Shown: positions 17,704 to 26,878 of the stretch, in pieces
Layout: every line of letters begins with the position of its first letter
Numbering within the stretch: position 1 is the first letter of the stretch
NCBI RefSeq assembly: GCF_001667585.1
Contig: NZ_LZJZ01000092.1
Span: 1 to 64,000, forward strand
Direction: 5' to 3'
Length of the DNA stretch: 64,000 nt
Source: Mycobacterium sp. E2733
Lineage (GTDB): Bacteria; Actinomycetota; Actinomycetes; Mycobacteriales; Mycobacteriaceae
The notes under the pieces: generated by a model
Told to the model about the DNA's origin: nothing
Seen by the model: the letters and a program-made list of their open reading frames with translations, nothing else
The model's database searches: none
Translations under genes and position numbers: made by a program

Positions 17704-18957
17704 ATGACAGAGCTGGTTACCGGGAAAACACTCCCGAACGTAGTCGTTACCGGCGTCGCCATGACGACTGCATTGGCTACTGATGCCGAGACGACCTGGA
17801 AGCTGTTGCTGGACAGCCAAAGTGGTATCCGCAGACTCGACGACCCGTTCGTCGAGGAGTTCGATCTGCCGGTGAAGATCGGCGGGCACCTGTTGGAGGA
17901 ATTCGACAGCCAGATGACCCGCGTCGAGCTGCGCCGGACAGGTTATCTGCAGCGGATGTCCACCATCTTGAGCAGACGGGTCTGGGAGAACGCCGGCTCA
18001 CCCGAGGTCGACTCCGACCGCTTGCTGGTGTCCATCGGAACCGGCCTGGGCTCGTCGGAGGAGATGGTCTTCAGCTACGACGACATGCGCGCCCGTGGCA
18101 TGAAGGCGGTCTCTCCGCTCGGGGTGCAGAAGTACATGCCCAACGGCGCCGCCGCGGCGGTAGGTCTGGAGCGGCACGCGAAGGCCGGTGTGATCACGCC
18201 CGTATCGGCGTGCGCGTCCGGTTCCGAGGGTGTCGCCCAGGCCTGGCGCAACATCGTCTTCGGCGAGGCCGACATCGCGATCTGTGGTGGTGTCGAGACC
18301 AAGATCGAGGCCGTGCCGATCGCGGCGTTCGCCCAGATGCGCATCGTGATGTCGACGACCAACGACAACCCCGCCGGCGCGTGCCGCCCGTTCGACAAGG
18401 ACCGGAACGGCTTCGTGTTCGGCGAGGCGGGGGCGCTCATGGTGATCGAGACCGAGGAGCACGCCAAGGCTCGCGGGGCCAACATCCTGGCCCGGATCAT
18501 GGGTGCCAGCATCACCTCGGACGGCTACCACATGGTGGCGCCGGATCCCAACGGGCTCCGCGCCGGCCATGCGATGAGCCGGGCGATCCAGCTCGCCGGC
18601 CTGACACCCCGCGACATCGACCACGTGAACGCGCACGCCACCGGCACGTCGGTGGGTGACGTCGCCGAGAGCAAGGCGATCAATAACGCGTTGGGTAGCC
18701 ACCAGCCCGCGGTGTACGCGCCCAAGGCGGCCCTGGGTCACTCCGTCGGCGCGGTGGGTGCGGTCGAGTCGATCCTGACGGTGCTCGCCCTGCGGGACCA
18801 GGTGGTTCCGCCGACGCTGAACCTCGAAAACCAGGACCCCGAAATCGATCTGGACGTGGTGGCGGGCAAGCCGCGTCCGGGCAACTACCAGTACGCGATC
18901 AATAACTCGTTCGGGTTCGGCGGGCACAACGTCGCTATCGCATTCGGACGGTACTGA
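17704..18957 (+). CDS. kasB: Beta-ketoacyl-ACP synthase KasB
   Basis: This 417-residue paralogue of KasA extends mycolates to full length. The active site is TPVSACASGSEG, NAHATGTSVGD and KAALGHSVGAVG. I chose ATG 17704 (MTELVTGK) because its length then equals KasA. An in-frame ATG at 17644 would add 20 residues and resembles the longer annotated M. tuberculosis start. The shared GTFARP stretch there can be explained by the conserved AAAGGAAC ribosome-binding region. The 78-base gap after kasA has no obvious promoter. Confidence 0.94.
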   Translation: MTELVTGKTLPNVVVTGVAMTTALATDAETTWKLLLDSQSGIRRLDDPFVEEFDLPVKIGGHLLEEFDSQMTRVELRRTGYLQRMSTILSRRVWENAGSPEVDSDRLLVSIGTGLGSSEEMVFSYDDMRARGMKAVSPLGVQKYMPNGAAAAVGLERHAKAGVITPVSACASGSEGVAQAWRNIVFGEADIAICGGVETKIEAVPIAAFAQMRIVMSTTNDNPAGACRPFDKDRNGFVFGEAGALMVIETEEHAKARGANILARIMGASITSDGYHMVAPDPNGLRAGHAMSRAIQLAGLTPRDIDHVNAHATGTSVGDVAESKAINNALGSHQPAVYAPKAALGHSVGAVGAVESILTVLALRDQVVPPTLNLENQDPEIDLDVVAGKPRPGNYQYAINNSFGFGGHNVAIAFGRY

Positions 18958-19004
18958 TCACCGCTTCCTCACCAGAGAGCACACCCGGAACAAGGAGACC
19001 TGCG

Positions 19005-20426
19005 ATGACAATCATGGCCCCCGCGTCGGTCGGCGAGTCGCTCGACCCCAGGGACCCGTTGCTGCGTCTGAGCAACTTCTTCGACGAGGGCAGCGTCGAG
19101 CTGCTGCACGAGCGTGACCGCTCGGGTGTGCTTTCGGCGTCGGGCACGGTGAACGGTGTGCGCACCATCGCCTTCTGCACGGACGGAACCGTGATGGGCG
19201 GCGCCATGGGCATCGAGGGGTGCGCGCACATCGTCAACGCCTACGACACCGCCATCGAGGAGCAGAGCCCGATCGTAGGCATCTGGCACTCCGGTGGGGC
19301 CCGGCTGGCCGAGGGTGTGAAGGCGCTGCACGCGGTCGGGACGGTGTTCGAGGCGATGATTCGCGCGTCCGGATACGTCCCGCAGATCTCGGTGGTCGTC
19401 GGCTTCGCCGCCGGGGGTGCCGCCTACGGCCCCGCGCTGACCGACGTCATCGTGATGGCGCCGGAAAGCCGGGTGTTCGTCACCGGTCCCGACGTGGTGC
19501 GCAGCGTCACCGGCGAGGATGTGGACATGGCGTCCCTCGGCGGCCCGGAGACGCACCACAAGAAGTCCGGCGTGTGCCACATCGTCGCCGACGACGAGCT
19601 CGACGCCTACGAGCGTGGCCGGCGCCTGGTCGGATTGTTCTGCCAGCAGGGGCATTTCGACCGCAGCAAGGCCGAGGCCGGTGAGACCGACATCCACGCG
19701 CTGCTGCCCGAATCGGCTCGGCGGGCCTACGACGTGCGTCCGATCGTGACCGCGATCCTGGACGACGAGACGCCGTTCGACGAGTTCCAGGCCAACTGGG
19801 CGCCGTCGATGGTGATCGGGCTGGGCCGGCTGTCCGGCCGTACGGTGGGCGTCCTGGCCAACAACCCGTTGCGACTGGGTGGCTGCCTGAACTCCGAAAG
19901 CGCAGAGAAGGCAGCACGATTCGTGCGCCTCTGCGACGCGTTCGGCATCCCGCTGGTGGTGGTCGTCGACGTGCCCGGCTACCTGCCCGGTGTCGACCAG
20001 GAGTGGGGCGGCGTGGTGCGCCGCGGCGCCAAGCTGCTGCACGCGTTCGGTGAGTGCACCGTTCCGCGCGTCACGCTGGTCACCCGAAAGACCTACGGCG
20101 GGGCCTACATTGCGATGAACTCCCGGTCGCTCAACGCGACCAAGGTGTATGCCTGGCCGGACGCCGAAGTGGCCGTGATGGGTGCCAAGGCCGCCGTCGG
20201 CATCTTGCACAAGAAGAAGCTGGCCGCCGCGCCCGATCACGAGCGCGAAGCGCTGCACGACGAGCTGGCCGCCGAGCACGAGAAGATCGCCGGTGGGGTG
20301 GACAGCGCCATCGAGATCGGTGTGGTCGACGAGAAGATCGACCCGTCGCACACCCGCAGCAAGCTCACCGAGGCGCTGGCCCAGGCGCCGGCGCGCCGCG
20401 GTCGGCACAAGAACATCCCGCTGTAA
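19005..20426 (+). CDS. accD6: Acyl-CoA carboxylase carboxyltransferase beta subunit AccD6
   Basis: This 473-residue biotin-dependent carboxyltransferase makes malonyl-CoA from acetyl-CoA with an AccA-type alpha subunit, feeding FAS-I and FAS-II. Crotonase-fold signatures are visible: IWHSGGARLAEG and VGFAAGGAAYGPAL forming the oxyanion pockets, plus DVPGYLPGVDQEWGG in the C-terminal half. A strong AAGGAGA lies seven bases before ATG 19005. It closes the FAS-II operon; a long hairpin follows 15 bases after the stop. Confidence 0.95.
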   Translation: MTIMAPASVGESLDPRDPLLRLSNFFDEGSVELLHERDRSGVLSASGTVNGVRTIAFCTDGTVMGGAMGIEGCAHIVNAYDTAIEEQSPIVGIWHSGGARLAEGVKALHAVGTVFEAMIRASGYVPQISVVVGFAAGGAAYGPALTDVIVMAPESRVFVTGPDVVRSVTGEDVDMASLGGPETHHKKSGVCHIVADDELDAYERGRRLVGLFCQQGHFDRSKAEAGETDIHALLPESARRAYDVRPIVTAILDDETPFDEFQANWAPSMVIGLGRLSGRTVGVLANNPLRLGGCLNSESAEKAARFVRLCDAFGIPLVVVVDVPGYLPGVDQEWGGVVRRGAKLLHAFGECTVPRVTLVTRKTYGGAYIAMNSRSLNATKVYAWPDAEVAVMGAKAAVGILHKKKLAAAPDHEREALHDELAAEHEKIAGGVDSAIEIGVVDEKIDPSHTRSKLTEALAQAPARRGRHKNIPL

Positions 20427-20441
20427 GTCACCTTCTAGGGC

Positions 20442-20497
20442 GAGCAGACACAAAATCGCACGCGCGGTGCCCGCGCAGTGCGATTTTGTGTCTGCTC
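20442..20497. terminator. Long hairpin after the FAS-II operon
   Basis: GAGCAGACACAAAATCGCAC (20442-20461) pairs perfectly with its reverse complement at 20478-20497. The 16-base loop can pair further (GCGCG/CGCGC), giving about 25 bp of stem. The position just after accD6 and the T-rich 3' arm suggest a terminator. Related copies occur at 21449-21506 and 41663-41722. Confidence 0.8.
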
Positions 20498-20554
20498 AGC
20501 AGTTAATCCCCAGGGTGACTGGTCAACTCGACTCGAGATCCGCATGCTTTCGCG

Positions 20555-21442
20555 GTGCACCCCCATGCGGCAAAGCTCTTGCGAGAAGCCGGCGGATTCG
20601 CCACAACCGCGCAACTACTGACAGTCATGACTCGTCAGCAGCTCGACGTTCAAGTCCGAAGCGGTGGGCTTGTCCGTGTGTGGCATGGCGTTTACGGGGC
20701 CAAACCGCCAAATCTCCTGGGGCGCTTGGCTGCGCTGGACGTCTTCATGGATCAGCATGCGGTGGCCTGCATGGGTACGGCCGCGGCTTTGTATGGCTTC
20801 GACACAGAGAACACGACCGCAATCCATGTGCTCGATCCCGGGGTCCGCGTGCGTCCCACGGTCGGTTTGATGGTTCACCAACGTACCGGAGCCCGGCTCC
20901 AGCGGATTGCGGGCCGTCTCGCGACGGCGCCGGGGTGGACTGCCGTGGAGGTCGCAAGGCAACTGCGCCGGCCGAGGGCTCTGGCGACGCTTGACGCGGC
21001 ATTACGCTCGATGTGGTGCAACCGCAATGAAATTGGCAGCGCCATCGCGGAGCAGCGCGGGCGTCGAGGCATTGTCGCTGTACGTGCGCTGCTGCCCATC
21101 GCAGATGGCCGTGCCGAATCGGCCATGGAAAGCGAGACTCGGCTCGTCATGATCGACCGAGGTCTGCCGCTCCCCGAGCTGCAGTATCCGATTGTCGGAC
21201 ACGATGGCGAGTTGTGGCGCGTCGACTTCGCATGGCCGGAGATGCGTTTGGCAGCAGAATACGAAAGTATTGACTGGCATGCGGGTCGCGAGCAAATGCT
21301 CCGCGACAAAGCGCGGTGGGCAAAGATTCAGGGGCTGGGGTGGACGATCATCCCTATCGTCGTCGATGACGTACGACGCGAACCCGACCGCCTCGCCGAC
21401 CGCATCGCAGCCCACTTGAACCGCCCGCGACTGGCCGGCTGA
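20555..21442 (+). CDS. AbiEi-like winged-helix protein with endonuclease-like C-terminus
   Basis: This 295-residue protein starts at GTG 20555. The N-terminus (LLREAGGFATTAQLLTVMTRQQLDV) resembles the winged-helix domain of AbiEi type IV antitoxins, followed by GLVRVWHGVYG. The C-terminal third (WRVDFAWPEMRLAAEYES ... RDKARWAKIQGLGWTIIPI) resembles DUF559/VSR-like nuclease folds. This architecture is common in actinobacteria, usually with no AbiEii toxin nearby, and none is visible here. The gene is enclosed by two copies of the GAGCAGACACAAA hairpin. Function unproven. Confidence 0.72.
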   Translation: MHPHAAKLLREAGGFATTAQLLTVMTRQQLDVQVRSGGLVRVWHGVYGAKPPNLLGRLAALDVFMDQHAVACMGTAAALYGFDTENTTAIHVLDPGVRVRPTVGLMVHQRTGARLQRIAGRLATAPGWTAVEVARQLRRPRALATLDAALRSMWCNRNEIGSAIAEQRGRRGIVAVRALLPIADGRAESAMESETRLVMIDRGLPLPELQYPIVGHDGELWRVDFAWPEMRLAAEYESIDWHAGREQMLRDKARWAKIQGLGWTIIPIVVDDVRREPDRLADRIAAHLNRPRLAG

Positions 21443-21448
21443 CGTCGG

Positions 21449-21506
21449 CGAGCAGACACAAAGTCGCACTCAGACCGCTGTGGCGGTGCGATTTTGTGTC
21501 TGCTCG
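21449..21506. terminator. Bidirectional hairpin between convergent genes
   Basis: CGAGCAGACACAAAGTCGCAC (21449-21469) pairs with 21486-21506 with one mismatch. It lies between the stop of the AbiEi-like gene (21442) and the stop of the convergent flavin monooxygenase (21513). It is the second copy of the family first seen at 20442. Confidence 0.8.
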
Positions 21507-21512
21507 CGGAAG

Positions 21513-23069
21513 TTAGTGGCCCAGGATCGTGGTAAGCGCTTGGCGCAGTTGGCCTTCGGGGTCCGCCGGCAGCGAATCGGCGCGCCAGCCGACGAAGTCA
21601 TCCGGGCGGATCAGTAGCGCCCCCTCAGGCGCGAATCCGGTGACCGCGGCCCACTCGTCGCTATGGATGCAATGCGCGGCCATCGACACCGAAGCCGCAG
21701 CGGCACACCAGCGTTCGTCGCCGGTCAGCACGGTGAACCCGGGGCCCAGCAGGTCGAGCGTCGACACACCCTCGCGCACCCACACGTGTGGGACCCGGGT
21801 GCCGGGCTGCGCGCGCAACTCCCCCACGAGCTGGACCGCGTCCGAATACGTCGCCGGCCCGTCGAGGGTCACCACCGCCGCCGAGCGGTAGCGGTAACCG
21901 ATGAGCAGTTCGAACATCGAGCACTCTTCGTCGGCCGGCAGTTGCGGGCGGTCGTCGCTCAAGGGCAGCACGGCAAGCGTCGGCCCGGTCAGCGACTGCC
22001 GGGCCGCGAACCGGCCCACCGGGTGCCGCTCGGCGTGGTAGGTGTCCAGCAATGCCGGTTCGGCGGTCCCGTCCAAAACGGCCGCCAGCTTCCAGGCCAG
22101 GTTGTGCGCACTCTGGATGGCGGTGTTGGCTCCCCCGGCCTTGAACGGTGGCATGGTGTGCGCCGAATCGCCGACGAGAAAGGTTCGGCCGCATCGGAAT
22201 TGGTCGGCCACCTGCTCGTAGGGTTGCCAGGCCGCGACCTCGATGACGTCGATGTCGATGGGCTCGCCGATCGCGCTGGTGAGTACCTCGCGGCAGCGTT
22301 GCGGCGTGAACTGCTCCGCCGTCTCCCCTTTGCCGGGGAAGTACATGGTGATGAACATTCCCAGCTCGCCCTCGACCACCAGAAAGATGCCATCCACGTC
22401 CGCGTTCTTGACTTGCACGGCATCGCCGTCGGCCAGGTGCGAGACGAATCTCGTCCAGGGCGCCCGAAAGTAGATGAACACGACGAAGATCGGTAGCGCG
22501 CCATAGCCAGACGTGGTGATGCCCAACCACTTTCGGACCGGGCTGTGTACACCGTCGGCACCGACGAGGTAATCGGCGCGGACGGTTTCCGGCTCCCCGG
22601 TGTCCCGGTCGCGCACCACCGCGGTCACGCCCGCCCCGTCCTGCTCGAGCGACACCACTTCCGTCCCGTAACACACCTCGCTGCCCCGGCGGCGGGTTTC
22701 GTCGAGCAGGATCGGCTCCAGCCTGCTCTGCGGGCAATACTGCGCGGCGGGCTCCGGGCTGAGCGCGTCAAGTCCGGCGAAGATCGCGTTGACGTCGATG
22801 GCCAGTCGCTCCTCGGCGCTGTTGAGCGTGGGCTTGACCGTCATGGCCGAGACATGGTCGGCGACCGCATGTACTTCGTCGCGGAGTCCCAGGCCCCGCA
22901 GGATTTCCAGGCTGCGGAAGCTCAGATTGCGGGCCTTCGGGTAGATGAAGATCTCGCGCCGCTTCTCCACCAGCAGCGAGCGAACCCCGTGCTTGGCCAG
23001 CAGCGCCGACGTGGCGAGGCCGGCGGCGCCGGCGCCGACGATGAGTACGGGAACCCGAGTTGTTGTCAC
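21513..23069 (-). CDS. FAD-dependent aromatic monooxygenase (phenol hydroxylase-like)
   Basis: This 518-residue group A flavoprotein hydroxylase has three FAD/NADPH motifs: GxGxxG as VLIVGAGAAGLATSAL, DG as LVGADGVHSPVR, and GD as FLVGDSAHTMPPFKAGG. A C-terminal thioredoxin-like domain, as in phenol hydroxylase, appears to follow. The substrate is unknown, probably an aromatic or polyketide. I chose GTG 23069 (MTTTRVPVLIVGAG) over ATG 23093, since the FAD motif should start within about ten residues. A palindrome lies just upstream at 23094-23118. Confidence 0.85.
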   Translation of the reverse strand: MTTTRVPVLIVGAGAAGLATSALLAKHGVRSLLVEKRREIFIYPKARNLSFRSLEILRGLGLRDEVHAVADHVSAMTVKPTLNSAEERLAIDVNAIFAGLDALSPEPAAQYCPQSRLEPILLDETRRRGSEVCYGTEVVSLEQDGAGVTAVVRDRDTGEPETVRADYLVGADGVHSPVRKWLGITTSGYGALPIFVVFIYFRAPWTRFVSHLADGDAVQVKNADVDGIFLVVEGELGMFITMYFPGKGETAEQFTPQRCREVLTSAIGEPIDIDVIEVAAWQPYEQVADQFRCGRTFLVGDSAHTMPPFKAGGANTAIQSAHNLAWKLAAVLDGTAEPALLDTYHAERHPVGRFAARQSLTGPTLAVLPLSDDRPQLPADEECSMFELLIGYRYRSAAVVTLDGPATYSDAVQLVGELRAQPGTRVPHVWVREGVSTLDLLGPGFTVLTGDERWCAAAASVSMAAHCIHSDEWAAVTGFAPEGALLIRPDDFVGWRADSLPADPEGQLRQALTTILGH

Positions 23070-23093
23070 CCACAAAATGATAGTCGCTGTCAT

Positions 23094-23118
23094 TCGGGAT
23101 TTACAGTCATAATCCCGA
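23094..23118. promoter_or_regulatory. Palindromic operator candidate upstream of the flavin monooxygenase
   Basis: TCGGGATT at 23094-23101 and AATCCCGA at 23111-23118 are perfect 8-bp arms around a 9-base spacer. They lie 25 bases before the GTG start of the monooxygenase and 15 bases after the glpD1 stop. Size and symmetry fit a TetR-type operator. The regulator is not identified. Confidence 0.55.
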
Positions 23119-23133
23119 CGGATAACCGGCGAC

Positions 23134-24678
23134 CTAGCCGAACCGTCCCACGAACTCCTCCGCCACCGCCACCACCCGCTCTCGATCGGACTCCACCAAT
23201 CCGATGCGGGTCCGCCGATCGAGGACGTCCGAGACGTCCAGCGCGCCCTCGTGGGTGATCGCGTACTCGAATTCCGCCCGTGTGACGTCGATGCCCTCGG
23301 CGACCGGCTCGGTCGGGTGGTTGCAGGTGGCGGCGGCGACGACCTTGGCCGCCTCGGCGCCGTAGCGCTGTACCAGGGACGCGGGCAACCCGGCGACGGG
23401 AGCCGAGCCGACCGACCCGGGGTTGGCGGGCGCGCCGATCAGCGGCAGGTCGTGGGTCCGGCACTTCGCGGCGCGCAGGCGCCGCAGGCTGATCGCGCGG
23501 TCCAGCACATCCTGTGCCATGTAACGGTATTCGGTCAGTTTGCCGCCGATCACGCTGATGAGGCCCGACGCCGACTCCACGACGGCGTGCTCGCGCGAGA
23601 CGTCGGCGGTGCGGCCCTCCCCGGTGTCGATCAGCGGCCGCAACCCCGCGTACGCGCCGATGACGTCGTCGGGGCCCAGCGCGGCCCCCACCGCGGTGTT
23701 GACGGTGTCCAGCAGGAACGCGACCTCGTCGGCCGACGGCGTGGGCACGTCCGGGATCGGCCCTGGGGCCGCCTCGTCGGTCAGCCCCAGGTAGACCCGG
23801 CCCAGCTGCTCGGGCATGGCGAACACGAACCGGTTGAGCTCGCCGGGAATCGGAATCGTCAGCGCCGCAGTGGGATTGCCGAAAGCGCCGGCGTCGAACA
23901 CCAGATGGGTGCCGCGGCTGGGTCGCAGCCGCAACAAGCCGTCGATCTCGGCCGCCCACACCCCGGCGGCGTTGATGACCGCTCCGGCCGAGACGTCGAA
24001 CGACTGGCCCGTGCGCTGGTCGGTCAGCCGCACCGAGGTGCCGGTGGCCTTCGACGCCGCCACGTAGGTCAGGATCCGCGCGCCGTACTGCGCCGCGGTG
24101 CGCGCGACCGCGGTGACCAGTCGGGCGTCGTCGATCAGCTGCCCGTCGTAGGCCAGCAGGCCGCCGTCCAGGCCGTCACGACGGACGGTGGGCGCCATCT
24201 GCGCGACGCGCTCCGGCCCGATTCGGCGCGACCGTGGCAGCGTCGACGACGACGTGCCCGCAAGCATCCGCAGCGCGTCCCCCGCCAGGAATCCGGCGCG
24301 CACCAGCGCGCGTTTACCCCGGCCCATGGACGGCAGCAGCGGAACCAGCTGCGGCATCGCATGAACGAGATGAGGGGCGTTGCGGCTCATCAGGATTCCG
24401 CGTTCAATGGCGCTGCGCCGGGCGATCCCCACGTTGCCGGTCGCCAGGTAGCGAAGGCCGCCGTGCACCAGCTTGGAACTCCAGCGGCTGGTGCCGAAGG
24501 CCAGGTCGTGCTTTTCCACCAGCGCCACCCGCAGCCCCCGCGACGCGGCATCCAGGGCGATGCCGGCGCCGGTGATGCCGCCGCCGATCACGACGACGTC
24601 CAGCGGTTCGCCGTCGGCCAGCGCCGTCAGGGCGGCCGCGCGGCGGGTGGCGTTGAGCGCGGTGGGATCGGGGATCAC
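23134..24678 (-). CDS. glpD1: Glycerol-3-phosphate dehydrogenase GlpD1
   Basis: This 514-residue flavoenzyme oxidises sn-glycerol-3-phosphate to dihydroxyacetone phosphate and passes electrons to the quinone pool. The N-terminal FAD motif is DVVVIGGGITGAGIALDAA, followed by the family signature FGTSRWSSKLVHGGLRYL. The C-terminal domain (after about residue 380) carries the usual GlpD helical cap. It matches Rv2249c. The start GTG at 24678 overlaps the upstream TetR stop, implying co-transcription. Confidence 0.93.
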   Translation of the reverse strand: MIPDPTALNATRRAAALTALADGEPLDVVVIGGGITGAGIALDAASRGLRVALVEKHDLAFGTSRWSSKLVHGGLRYLATGNVGIARRSAIERGILMSRNAPHLVHAMPQLVPLLPSMGRGKRALVRAGFLAGDALRMLAGTSSSTLPRSRRIGPERVAQMAPTVRRDGLDGGLLAYDGQLIDDARLVTAVARTAAQYGARILTYVAASKATGTSVRLTDQRTGQSFDVSAGAVINAAGVWAAEIDGLLRLRPSRGTHLVFDAGAFGNPTAALTIPIPGELNRFVFAMPEQLGRVYLGLTDEAAPGPIPDVPTPSADEVAFLLDTVNTAVGAALGPDDVIGAYAGLRPLIDTGEGRTADVSREHAVVESASGLISVIGGKLTEYRYMAQDVLDRAISLRRLRAAKCRTHDLPLIGAPANPGSVGSAPVAGLPASLVQRYGAEAAKVVAAATCNHPTEPVAEGIDVTRAEFEYAITHEGALDVSDVLDRRTRIGLVESDRERVVAVAEEFVGRFG

Positions 24679-25250
24679 GACAGGTATCCGTTCAGCGAGT
24701 AGGCAAGTTCGCCGGCCAGCGTTTCGGCGTCCAGGAGCGGTTCGACGATCTGCGCCGACTGGATGGTCGACTGGGCGATCAGCAACACCATGGTCGCCAT
24801 CTGGATCGGGTCACCGGCGCGCACGCTGCCGTTGCGCTGGGCGACCCGCAGCTGGGCGGCGAGGGCGTCGATCAGCATGTGCTGGCTTGTTCCGAGGCGC
24901 TCGGTGATGTAAATCGGCGCGAGCTCGGAGTGCAGCACCGACATGACGAGCCGGTCCCGGCGCAGCAGGTCGGTCACCGTAACGATCTGTCGGACAAGCG
25001 ATTCCCGGTCGTCACCGAGCAGGGGCGCGTCACGCATCACGTCGGTGACGTGCCGGGTCAACAGTGCCGCCACGATCGATTGGGTGTCCGGCCAGCGCCG
25101 GTACACCGTGGGCCTGCTGACGCCCGCGCGCCGCGCGATCTCGGCCAGGGTCACCCGGTCCACCCCGAAGTCGACCACACAGCTGGCTGCTGCCGCGAGG
25201 ATGCGCTCTCCCGTGTCCACCTGCGCGCGCGCGTTACTGATTGACAGCAT
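24675..25250 (-). CDS. TetR family regulator (Rv2250c-like)
   Basis: This 191-residue regulator has a TetR helix-turn-helix at about residues 18-58 (ERILAAAASCVVDFGVDRVTLAEIARRAGVSRPTVYRRWPD). The C-terminal ligand domain is unassigned. It overlaps glpD1 by four bases and is divergent from the Rv2251-like oxidase, whose start lies only 17 bases away. It probably controls both directions. I chose ATG 25250 (MLSISNARAQ); a longer arginine-rich extension overlaps the divergent gene and is not real. Confidence 0.87.
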   Translation of the reverse strand: MLSISNARAQVDTGERILAAAASCVVDFGVDRVTLAEIARRAGVSRPTVYRRWPDTQSIVAALLTRHVTDVMRDAPLLGDDRESLVRQIVTVTDLLRRDRLVMSVLHSELAPIYITERLGTSQHMLIDALAAQLRVAQRNGSVRAGDPIQMATMVLLIAQSTIQSAQIVEPLLDAETLAGELAYSLNGYLS

Positions 25251-25267
25251 GTGTAATACTGTAACGC
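25251..25267. promoter_or_regulatory. 17-bp divergent control region
   Basis: Only 17 bases separate two divergent start codons (25250 minus, 25268 plus). The stretch CATG-N15-CATG spanning both starts has partial dyad symmetry (about 15 of 23 positions), and the middle is AT-rich. Both transcripts must be nearly leaderless or have promoters inside the opposite gene. Confidence 0.45.
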
Positions 25268-26878
25268 ATGACGCAACCCGAGGGCCTCCTCCCGCCGATG
25301 AAGTGGAACGCGTGGGGCGATCCCGCCGCGGCCAAGCCGCTCTCCGAGGGGATCCGGGCGCTGCTGAAACAGGCTGTGGGCGTGCAGGATTCCGCCGTGG
25401 CCGAGCTCGAACTCGACCAGGTGCGCGTGCGCCCGTCGGCGTTGTCGGAGGCGCACCGCGACGCGCTGGCCGAACTCGTGGGCGCCGCCTACTGCCGCAC
25501 CGACGACCGGGATCGATTGCTGCATGCCGGCGGCAAGTCCACGCTCGACCTGCTGCGCCGCAAGGACACCGGGGTGCAGGACGCGCCCGACGCCATCCTG
25601 CTGCCCGGCGACGAGGACGCCGTCGCCACGATCCTGCGCTATTGCTCCCACCACCGCATCGCCGTCGTTCCATTCGGCGGCGGCACCAGCGTGGTCGGCG
25701 GTTTGGATCCCATTCGCGGCGAGTTCCCCGCCGTGGTGACCCTCGACCTGCGCCGCCTCGACCAATTGTTCTCGCTCGACGAGGTGTCCGGTCAGGCCGT
25801 GTTCGGCGCGGGCGTCACCGGGCCGGATGCGGAGCGTTTGCTTGGTGCCCAAGGTTTTTCGCTCGGGCATTTCCCGCAGAGCTTCGAATACGCCACGATC
25901 GGCGGCTTCGCCGCGACACGCTCGTCCGGGCAGGACTCGGCGGGCTACGGCCGGTTCAACGACATGGTGCGCGGCCTGCGCGTGGTCACGCCGGTGGGCA
26001 CCCTGGACCTGGGCCGCGCCCCCGAGTCCGCCGCCGGCCCCGACCTGCGCCAGCTGATGATCGGCTCCGAGGGGGTCTTCGGGGTCATCACCCGGGTGCG
26101 GCTGCGCGTGCACCGCGTCCCGGAAGCCGTTCGCTATGAGGCGTGGTCGTTCCCCGACTTCGAGACCGGGGCCGCGGCCCTGCGCGCCGTCACCCAAACC
26201 GCCACCGGCCCCACCGTCATCCGGCTCTCCGACGAGGCCGAGACCGGCGTCAACCTGGCCACCACCGAGGCGATCGGCGAAAACCAGATCACCGGCGGCT
26301 GCCTGGCGATCACCGTGTTCGAGGGCACCAACGAGCACGTCGAGAGCCGGCATGCCGAAACCAGCGCCCTGCTGGCGGCGCGGGGCGCAACGTCGCTGGG
26401 CGAAGCGCCGGCGCGGGCGTGGGAGCGTGGGCGGTTCGAAGCGCCGTATTTGCGCGACTCGCTGCTGTCGGCCGGCGCGCTCTGCGAGACGCTCGAGACG
26501 GCCACCGACTGGTCCAACGTTGACGCCCTCAAAGCCGCTGTGACGCAAGCGCTTACCGATGCGCTTGCCGAGATCGGCACACCGGCGCTGGTGATGTGCC
26601 ACATCTCCCACGTCTACCCCACCGGGGCGTCGCTCTACTTCACCGTCGTCGCCGGGCAACGCGGCAACCCGATCGAACAGTGGCAGGCGGCGAAGAGGGC
26701 CGCGTGCGACGCGATCATGGCCAGAGGCGGCACGATCACCCACCACCATGCGGTCGGCGCCGACCACCGGCCCTGGATGTCCGACGAGGTGGGCGACCTA
26801 GGGGTGCGGGTCTTACGCGCGGTCAAGGCGACCCTGGACCCCGCCGGAATCCTCAACCCCGGCAAGCTGATTCCATGA
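25268..26878 (+). CDS. FAD-linked oxidase, alkyl-DHAP synthase-like
   Basis: This 536-residue VAO/PCMH-fold flavoprotein matches Rv2251. The FAD-binding loop is FGGGTSVVGGL, and the C-terminal cap contains the HHHAVGADHRPW stretch typical of alkyldihydroxyacetonephosphate synthase-like proteins. Homologues act on glycerolipid or 2-hydroxyacid substrates. Adjacent glpD1 and a diacylglycerol kinase suggest a role in glycerolipid metabolism. The start is ATG 25268. The stop overlaps the kinase start (ATGA). Confidence 0.87.
   Translation: MTQPEGLLPPMKWNAWGDPAAAKPLSEGIRALLKQAVGVQDSAVAELELDQVRVRPSALSEAHRDALAELVGAAYCRTDDRDRLLHAGGKSTLDLLRRKDTGVQDAPDAILLPGDEDAVATILRYCSHHRIAVVPFGGGTSVVGGLDPIRGEFPAVVTLDLRRLDQLFSLDEVSGQAVFGAGVTGPDAERLLGAQGFSLGHFPQSFEYATIGGFAATRSSGQDSAGYGRFNDMVRGLRVVTPVGTLDLGRAPESAAGPDLRQLMIGSEGVFGVITRVRLRVHRVPEAVRYEAWSFPDFETGAAALRAVTQTATGPTVIRLSDEAETGVNLATTEAIGENQITGGCLAITVFEGTNEHVESRHAETSALLAARGATSLGEAPARAWERGRFEAPYLRDSLLSAGALCETLETATDWSNVDALKAAVTQALTDALAEIGTPALVMCHISHVYPTGASLYFTVVAGQRGNPIEQWQAAKRAACDAIMARGGTITHHHAVGADHRPWMSDEVGDLGVRVLRAVKATLDPAGILNPGKLIP

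Noticed and set aside
20555..21442. Complete type IV toxin-antitoxin pair
   Set aside because: No AbiEii-type nucleotidyltransferase toxin is adjacent; only the AbiEi-like domain is present.
23251..24702. 483-codon plus-strand open frame
   Set aside because: Antisense to glpD1, which carries clear FAD and family motifs.
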